From Paludibacteraceae bacterium (lineage in GTDB: Bacteria > Bacteroidota > Bacteroidia > Bacteroidales > Paludibacteraceae), in contig JAILLP010000004.1 of the NCBI GenBank assembly GCA_024693065.1, positions 62,001 through 126,000 on the forward strand: a DNA stretch of 64,000 nucleotides. The letters run 5' to 3'. Shown piece by piece: positions 58,697 through 64,000 of the stretch. The number at the start of each line of letters is the position of its first letter. The first letter of the stretch is position 1. Both the position numbers and the translations under genes were made by a program. The notes below the pieces were generated by a model, which saw nothing but the letters and a program-made list of their open reading frames with translations, did no database searches and was not told where the DNA came from.

Positions 58697-59458
58697 TTAC
58701 TGATCCACATTGATATTAGACATCTCTTCCTTGTCGGTCATGAGGTCGCAGATGACGCTGTTGGCGGAGTTGATGAAGACCTGCTCGTCATGGGCGATCT
58801 CCTTCGTGCTGGCTGTGATTTCAGCTTTGAGCTTTTCTGTCTCGTTGGTCAGCTCTTTGTTCCTTTTCTGCAGCTCCTCGATCTGTTTTATGATTCGTTC
58901 GTTCTCCTTGACCATGTCGTCCAGCGACTTTTGCTTCGTGCCGATGGTTTGTTTGCGTTTGGCCGCATACTGGTTGCGTCCGCTTTCAATCTCCTCGTTG
59001 ATGTAGCGGATGTAGGTGTCAATCGATTGCAGCAACTTTTCCTTCGTGAAGTCCGGATATTGCGCTTTCAGCATTTTGAAAGCCGCCTCGTACCTTTTCT
59101 CCTGCGTCAACCCCATGGATTCGAGGGATGCTGAATAACTTTTCAGCTCCAGCATGTCTGGACCGGGGAGGTTCCTTTTAATCAGGGTCTCCCACAACCT
59201 TTTCTTCTTCACGTTGTTCACCTCCGTGATGGAAGAGTTCTCACCTTCCTGTTCCGGCTCCGGGTGCGAATGGATGATGTTTTCCATGTTTATCTGCTCT
59301 GTTGGAGCGGATGGCTCCGGCTCCGGCTCGGGCTGAGGGCGGTTGTTGTTGCTCTCCTCCTTGCGTGGATCCCTCGTGTTAGGGTTGTTGACATTCCGAT
59401 TGCTCTCCTGCTTCTTAGGATTGTTCTCCGGCCTTATGAATAGGTCTTTCAGACTCAT
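58697..59458 (-). CDS. Proline-rich coiled-coil protein, first gene of the ABC operon
   Basis: 253 residues: a disordered, Asn/Pro/Glu-rich N-terminus (PQPEPEPEPSAPTEQIN), a helical middle and a coiled coil (about 180-235; ENERIIKQIEELQKRNKELT). It begins MSLKDLFIRPE, similar to VSLKEMFKRPG in the next gene, which hints at a shared docking motif. No family recognised. Cytoplasmic. Confidence 0.72.
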   Translation of the reverse strand: MSLKDLFIRPENNPKKQESNRNVNNPNTRDPRKEESNNNRPQPEPEPEPSAPTEQINMENIIHSHPEPEQEGENSSITEVNNVKKKRLWETLIKRNLPGPDMLELKSYSASLESMGLTQEKRYEAAFKMLKAQYPDFTKEKLLQSIDTYIRYINEEIESGRNQYAAKRKQTIGTKQKSLDDMVKENERIIKQIEELQKRNKELTNETEKLKAEITASTKEIAHDEQVFINSANSVICDLMTDKEEMSNINVDQ

Positions 59459-59962
59459 AATCGTATCGTTTTTATAATTTTTTATTTTCTCTAATTTAGT
59501 CTTTTTTGCTCAGATAATCAAGAGTGAAATGCTTAAAAAATCTTAATCATCGGGGTTGTATGGGCAAAGATAATCAATATTTATGTTTTATTAAGGGTTT
59601 GAAATGCAAAATATGTATGAATTTCACGGATTTTTTCAAAAGAAGAACTTGTCATGGATGATTCGATTGTGGAATTTATGGAAAAAATGAGTACCTTCGC
59701 ATCCGCATCCACTCATGTGGCGTCGTTTATATGGAAAGAGATGGAAGGGTGTGTGCGAAATGTTCTACATATTGGGGATGCGTTTCTAATGCTTCGTCTT
59801 CGTCATTTTGATGATGGGGCTTCTTTCGAAAGACGTAAGACAAAAATGATCCGATGTACTTAAATCGGTGAAAAGGTAGAAGTTAGATACTTCCTTCCTC
59901 ATGTAGTCACAAATATTGTAGCAGGTCCGGGTTAGAGTGATCTGCGGGAACCAAAAAAAAGC
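59459..59962. other. Gene-free stretch of 504 bp
   Basis: AT-rich divergent region between the ABC operon and the FkbH locus. The open frame at 59654-59863 has no coding character or recognisable family. No clear promoter or repeat seen. Confidence 0.5.
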
Positions 59963-61705
59963 ATGATGTTTCAATTTAAGGAACTAAAAAAGAATTTAAA
60001 ACGTGACGTGACAGGATTCCCTACTGTCAAGGTTTCATTGGTTGGTGATACTGCCACCCAGTTCCTTGCCATTGCCATGAAGGGCATGGGCGTGGAGCGT
60101 GGTTATAACATCGACCTTTTCGAAGCGGAGTATAATCAGGTGGAACGTCAGTTCCTGGATCCGACCAGCACCCTGTATGAATTTGATGCGGATATCATTG
60201 TGGTGTTTCAAAGCACTCACAAGTTGGGCGAACATCATAGCTCCTTGACGCAGGAACAACAGTCAACCTTGGCTGATGACAGGATCGGTTTCTTGGCCTC
60301 CATATGCGAGAATCCCGCATTGTCAGATAAGAAGATTATTTATTTCAATTATCCTGAAATAGAGGATACCGTTTTTGGCAGTTATGCCAACAAGGTCTCT
60401 TCCTCGCTGTCGTATCAGGTCCGTAAACTCAACTTCGAGTTGATGAACCTTTCCCAGCAGTATCCTAATCTATTCATATGTGACGTGGCGGGTCTCCAGA
60501 ATAAGTTGGGTAGGGATGTGATGTTCTCCCCCAATGTCTACGTTAGTACGGAAATGGTGCTGAGTGTGGAAGCTGTCCCTTACGTGGCCAGTCGTGTGAT
60601 GGATATTGTCTGTGCCATCAAAGGTCAGTTCAAGAAGTGCCTGATCCTCGACCTTGACAATACGGTTTGGGGTGGCGTGATAGGTGACGACGGACTGGAG
60701 GGTATCCAATTGGGGCATGGCTTGGGCATCGGTAAGGCATTTACTGAGTTCCAGATGTGGGTGAAAAAACTGAAGCAGCGCGGCATTATTATCTGCGTGG
60801 CTTCCAAAAACAACGAGGAAACGGCTAAAGAGCCTTTCGAAAAACATCCGGACATGGTGCTGAAGCTGGAAGATATTGCTGTGTTCCAGGCTAATTGGGA
60901 GACCAAAGTGGATAATATACGCACCATCCAAAGCATTTTGAATATTGCTTTCGACTCGATGGTGTTCCTTGATGACAATCCTTTTGAACGCAATATGGTG
61001 CGGGAAAATATTCCTGGCATTACAGTGCCGGACTTGCCGGAAGATCCGGGAGAGTACTTGGAGTACCTCTATGGGCTGAACTTGTTCGAGACCGCCAGCT
61101 ATAGCTCCGCGGATAAAGACCGTACCAAGCAGTATCAGGTCGAGGCTAAGCGTGTCTCGCTTTCCAAGACGTTCACGAATGAGGCTGACTTCTTGAAGTC
61201 GCTGGATATGGTCTCGACGGTTAGTGGCTTCACCAAGTTTAACATTCCTCGTGTGGCCCAACTTTCGCAGCGTAGCAATCAGTTCAATCTTAGGACCGTT
61301 CGTTACACGGAGGCGGATGTCGCCGCCATGGCGGAGGATCCGGAGGTGATCGATCTCAGCTTCACGTTGGAGGATAAGTTCGGTGATAATGGCTTAATCG
61401 CTGTTGTCATTATGAGGAAACAGGATGCTGATACCCTTTTCGTCGACACATGGTTCATGAGCTGTCGTGTCCTGAAACGTGGAATGGAGAACTTTACCCT
61501 TAACACTATGGTGGAGCGGGCTAAGGCGGCTGGATATAAACGGATCATCGGTGAGTATTTGCCTACACCCAAAAATAAGATGGTGGAGCCTCATTATACA
61601 GGACTTGGCTTCACGAAGATGGAGGGCTCGGCGTCCGCTCGGTATGAGTTGGTCTTGGATTCATATCAGCAGAGAGAGTGTTATATAGATGCAAAAACAA
61701 TTTAA
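59963..61705 (+). CDS. FkbH-like HAD-IIIC protein
   Basis: 580 residues in three parts. Residues about 1-205 are an SGNH-like N-terminal region. Residues about 215-360 are the HAD-IIIC phosphatase core with motif I LILDLDNTVWGGVIGDDG, ICVASKNNEE and MVFLDDNPFER. Residues about 410-575 are a GNAT-like domain (RVAQLSQRSNQFNLRTVRYT, VDTWFMSCRVLKRGMENFTL). FkbH relatives load a glyceryl group from 1,3-bisphosphoglycerate onto an acyl carrier protein. The ACP gene follows after 7 nt. Confidence 0.9.
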   Translation: MMFQFKELKKNLKRDVTGFPTVKVSLVGDTATQFLAIAMKGMGVERGYNIDLFEAEYNQVERQFLDPTSTLYEFDADIIVVFQSTHKLGEHHSSLTQEQQSTLADDRIGFLASICENPALSDKKIIYFNYPEIEDTVFGSYANKVSSSLSYQVRKLNFELMNLSQQYPNLFICDVAGLQNKLGRDVMFSPNVYVSTEMVLSVEAVPYVASRVMDIVCAIKGQFKKCLILDLDNTVWGGVIGDDGLEGIQLGHGLGIGKAFTEFQMWVKKLKQRGIIICVASKNNEETAKEPFEKHPDMVLKLEDIAVFQANWETKVDNIRTIQSILNIAFDSMVFLDDNPFERNMVRENIPGITVPDLPEDPGEYLEYLYGLNLFETASYSSADKDRTKQYQVEAKRVSLSKTFTNEADFLKSLDMVSTVSGFTKFNIPRVAQLSQRSNQFNLRTVRYTEADVAAMAEDPEVIDLSFTLEDKFGDNGLIAVVIMRKQDADTLFVDTWFMSCRVLKRGMENFTLNTMVERAKAAGYKRIIGEYLPTPKNKMVEPHYTGLGFTKMEGSASARYELVLDSYQQRECYIDAKTI

Positions 61706-61712
61706 ATAGAAT

Positions 61713-61964
61713 ATGTCAATGGAAAGGAATGCGATTTTTGAGAAGTTGAACGAGATCTTCGAGGATGTGTTGGATTTGGATGAAAGCCCCAATCTGACGG
61801 AAGAGACTTCCGCTAATGATATTGAGGAGTGGGATTCTTTGAGCCATATCCAACTTATTGTGGCTATTGAGAAGGAATTCAAGCTGAAGTTCACTTCCCT
61901 CGAAATCATGAAGTGGAATAATGTGGGGGAAATGGTCGATTCCATAGAACAGAAACTAGGATAA
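61713..61964 (+). CDS. Acyl carrier protein
   Basis: 83 residues. Phosphopantetheine site [12 protein letters not shown], where the Ser of DSL carries the arm. Acidic four-helix ACP fold. Between the FkbH-like and MBOAT genes (7 and 3 nt gaps), so it is the dedicated carrier of this locus. Confidence 0.93.
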   Translation: MSMERNAIFEKLNEIFEDVLDLDESPNLTEETSANDIEEWDSLSHIQLIVAIEKEFKLKFTSLEIMKWNNVGEMVDSIEQKLG

Positions 61965-61967
61965 GCG

Positions 61968-63419
61968 ATGGTTGTAAATTCCATTAATTTCTGGTTGTTC
62001 TTCGCGGCTGCGATCATTCCGTATTTTATTTTTTTCAGGAATAATTCGAAGCTGCAAAATCTATGGTTGTTTCTGGCCAGCTATTTCTTTTATGGATGGG
62101 TTGACTGGAAAATGATTCCGTTGTTGCTGATTGTGACAGCTGTTTTTTATTTCCTTGGACGATTCATTAAGGCAAACAATCAGGAAAATCCGAAGCGGGC
62201 TTCTCTCCTCACCACGGTAGGGGTAATCCTCGGTGTGGGCATGTTGGCCTATTTCAAGTATTTGGGCTTCTTCGTCCAGGAATTCGCTTCTTTGTTCGAG
62301 TCGATAGGTCTGAATACTAATTTGAGCACTTTCAATATCATCATGCCGCTTGGTATCAGTTTCTTTACTTTTAAGCTGATGAGCTACGTGATTGAGGTGC
62401 ACCGCGAGAATATCGAGCCGACTAAGGATTTTGTCCAGTTCGGTACGTATGTCGCATTCTTCCCTACTATCCTTTCCGGTCCGATCGATAGGCCCACAGG
62501 CTTTTTGCCTCAGTTGTCCGTGCCCCGGAAATTTGATGAGCATGAGACATCCGAAGGGCTGAAGATGGTGCTGTGGGGCATGTTCTTGAAGATGTGCATA
62601 GCCGATAGGATATCTCCATGGACGGATGCTGTGTTTGGCAACTATGAGCACCATAACGCGACGTCTATAATTGTGGCGGCCATCCTTTACCTGATCCAGA
62701 TGTATGCCGACTTCTGTGGCTATTCGGACATGGCTATCGGAACGAGCAGAATAATGGGTTTGAAGGTTGTTCCCAACTTCAACAGGCCTTTCTTCGCCCA
62801 AAATGTCGCGGAATATTGGCGCAGATGGCACATGAGTTTGACCACATGGATCACCGACTACGTGTTTATGCCTCTCAATGTCGCTTGGCGTGATTGGGGG
62901 AAAACAGGACTCTATTTGGCGACTGTGGTGAACCTTGTCGTGATCGGCGTTTGGCATGGCGCCAATTGGACGTACGCCTTGTTCGGTTTGTATCACGGTC
63001 TTTTGCTTGTGATAACCATGATGGTTGAGAAGAAAAGGAAGAAACTGGAGAAACAGCATGATCTGAAAAAGAACGAGGTGTACAAATGGTCCCGTAGGGC
63101 GTTGACGTTCTGTCTGTTTGCCTTAGGTGCAGTTCTTTTCAGGGCCAATAGCGTGTCTGACTTCTTTGGAACATTAGCGCAGATTCCTAAGGGCTTCGGA
63201 CCGATGTTCACAGGAGGTTTCTTCGCGATCCTGACGTATGCGGTACCTGCTATCTTTGTGATGTTCTTTAGGGAATGGGTGCAGGAGTATAACCGTGACA
63301 TCCATTTCTTCCACTCGAAACATGTATGGATGCGTGTTATTAGCATTGCATTGATGATTAGTTATATTATCTATGCTGGTGAATTAGACGGTCATTCTTT
63401 CATTTATTTCCAATTCTGA
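61968..63419 (+). CDS. MBOAT-family O-acyltransferase (AlgI/DltB-like)
   Basis: 483 residues, 10-12 membrane helices. Conserved MBOAT features: NFNRPFFAQNVAEYWRRWHM and the catalytic His in VIGVWHGANWTYALFGLYHG. It would move an acyl (here perhaps glyceryl) group from the ACP across the membrane to a surface polymer. Coupled to the next gene (TGATG). Confidence 0.93.
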   Translation: MVVNSINFWLFFAAAIIPYFIFFRNNSKLQNLWLFLASYFFYGWVDWKMIPLLLIVTAVFYFLGRFIKANNQENPKRASLLTTVGVILGVGMLAYFKYLGFFVQEFASLFESIGLNTNLSTFNIIMPLGISFFTFKLMSYVIEVHRENIEPTKDFVQFGTYVAFFPTILSGPIDRPTGFLPQLSVPRKFDEHETSEGLKMVLWGMFLKMCIADRISPWTDAVFGNYEHHNATSIIVAAILYLIQMYADFCGYSDMAIGTSRIMGLKVVPNFNRPFFAQNVAEYWRRWHMSLTTWITDYVFMPLNVAWRDWGKTGLYLATVVNLVVIGVWHGANWTYALFGLYHGLLLVITMMVEKKRKKLEKQHDLKKNEVYKWSRRALTFCLFALGAVLFRANSVSDFFGTLAQIPKGFGPMFTGGFFAILTYAVPAIFVMFFREWVQEYNRDIHFFHSKHVWMRVISIALMISYIIYAGELDGHSFIYFQF

Positions 63420-64000
63420 TGAGGCAATTTGTGTATAAAGGTTTAGCGGTTCTTGCGCTGGTCGTTCTGATAGATTTTGCTGTCGGGGTGATCTCGGATC
63501 GGGTGTTTACCTCTCTCCCTGACAAGAACTCCATGATAGCTACCATTCAGCAGTCTTTGTTCAATAAGAAGGCGGATTTGCTGGTTCTTGGACCTTCTAC
63601 GGCCAACCATCATTATGATGCGCAGCTAATGTCGGACTCATTAGGGGTGGATGTCTATAATGCAGGTCTTGACGGAAGGGATATGATTTATTTCGATGTG
63701 GTGCTGCAGTCTTATTTTGACAGGTGCGGGTTGAAATCGGTTATCTTGGATGTGGGGCCTACGCAGTTGGATGGCTCCTGGCTGGAGATGATCAACGACA
63801 CCAAACCCTATTATGGCATCAGCAAACCAGTTACTGAGTATTACGATAATGAGACAGACTGGCAACAACGTCTCAAATTATTTAGTTCTCTTTATCGGTA
63901 TAATAAAACCTTGAGTTATTGGATTCGGGTGCAGATAGATCCTGTGAATGACACGAAGGGGTATGTCCCTCTTTCGCGGGAGCTGGATGCGCTGGAATTG
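63419..64000 (+). CDS. SGNH-like exported protein, runs off the window
   Basis: Open from ATG 63419 (overlaps the MBOAT stop as TGATG) to the window edge, 194 codons seen. An N-terminal membrane anchor (VLALVVLIDFAVGVISD) is followed by LLVLGPSTANHHYDAQLMSD, a G-x-S block of the SGNH type, and VYNAGLDGRDMIYFDVVLQS. This kind of protein usually partners an MBOAT enzyme, completing the transfer outside the membrane. 3' end missing. Confidence 0.8.
   Translation, partial: MRQFVYKGLAVLALVVLIDFAVGVISDRVFTSLPDKNSMIATIQQSLFNKKADLLVLGPSTANHHYDAQLMSDSLGVDVYNAGLDGRDMIYFDVVLQSYFDRCGLKSVILDVGPTQLDGSWLEMINDTKPYYGISKPVTEYYDNETDWQQRLKLFSSLYRYNKTLSYWIRVQIDPVNDTKGYVPLSRELDALEL

Noticed and set aside
59654-59863. 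69-codon frame in the divergent region
   Set aside because: No family, no conserved-looking segments and no clear promoter or coupling.

Overview
The window is from a Bacteroidales chromosome, Prevotella- or Bacteroides-like; the genus cannot be settled from sequence alone. The evidence is sigma-ABfr type promoters (-7 box TAnnTTTG), few Shine-Dalgarno sequences, a BspA-type leucine-rich repeat protein, a small secreted protein with a type IX-like C-terminal tail, and families typical of the order (DUF4380, DUF4143 ATPases, WYL regulators, AT-rich UTR repeats). No phage or transposase genes are visible.

Layout. 1-1165: trailer end of a CRISPR array of 15 repeats plus one decayed repeat; its leader and any cas genes lie off the left edge. 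1.3-6.6 kb: thioesterase, two secreted proteins, M48 peptidase, flavin reductase, HAD phosphatase. 6.8-17.3 kb: an RNA-centred island. It holds a tRNA cluster (Ser, Phe, Tyr, His), a promoter-to-terminator structured RNA ahead of a WYL-less regulator, an rtcB-prfH pair, a lipoprotein, a full WYL regulator, a second rtcB, a structured small RNA, two tRNA-like RNAs (one a complete tRNA body with about 115 extra nt in the anticodon loop), and a 755-residue zinc-ribbon/helical/TerD-like protein. One promoter element, CTACGnAAAnAGAnTnCGT followed by T(T/A)AnTTTG at fixed spacing, lies upstream of the tRNA cluster, the structured RNA and the second rtcB, which ties them into one candidate regulon. 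17.4-24.5 kb: a DUF4143 ATPase bounded by 33-bp repeats, an HNH gene pair and a housekeeping run (nitroreductase, esterase, CDF transporter, carbonic anhydrase, GNAT, FKBP). 24.6-30 kb: TPR protein, GNAT, WYL plus DEDDh exonuclease, and an AT-rich stretch with two unknown genes. 30.2-35.2 kb: a three-gene AAA+/RavA-like/ViaA-like cassette with repeat copies on both sides. 35.2-41.2 kb: accessory genes with a local duplication and a HipBA module. 41.4-53 kb: core genes (mnmE, smpB, rlmD, nif3-like). 54-59.5 kb: a five-gene operon joining a NitT/TauT-type ABC transporter, a solute-binding/OmpA fusion and two coiled-coil proteins. 60-64 kb: start of an FkbH/ACP/MBOAT/SGNH surface acylation locus that runs off the right edge.

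How it fits together. RtcB ligases join RNA ends left by nucleases, and PrfH rescues ribosomes damaged in the decoding centre, so the 7-17 kb island reads as a response to RNA-cleaving attack. Its most unusual parts are the tRNA-scaffolded RNAs between rtcB and the TerD-like protein. Several accessory cassettes are bracketed by copies of dispersed repeats, one of which (a palindrome with core GACGCAA...TTGCGTC) also occupies the oldest CRISPR spacer slot. This suggests, but does not prove, repeat-mediated cassette turnover.
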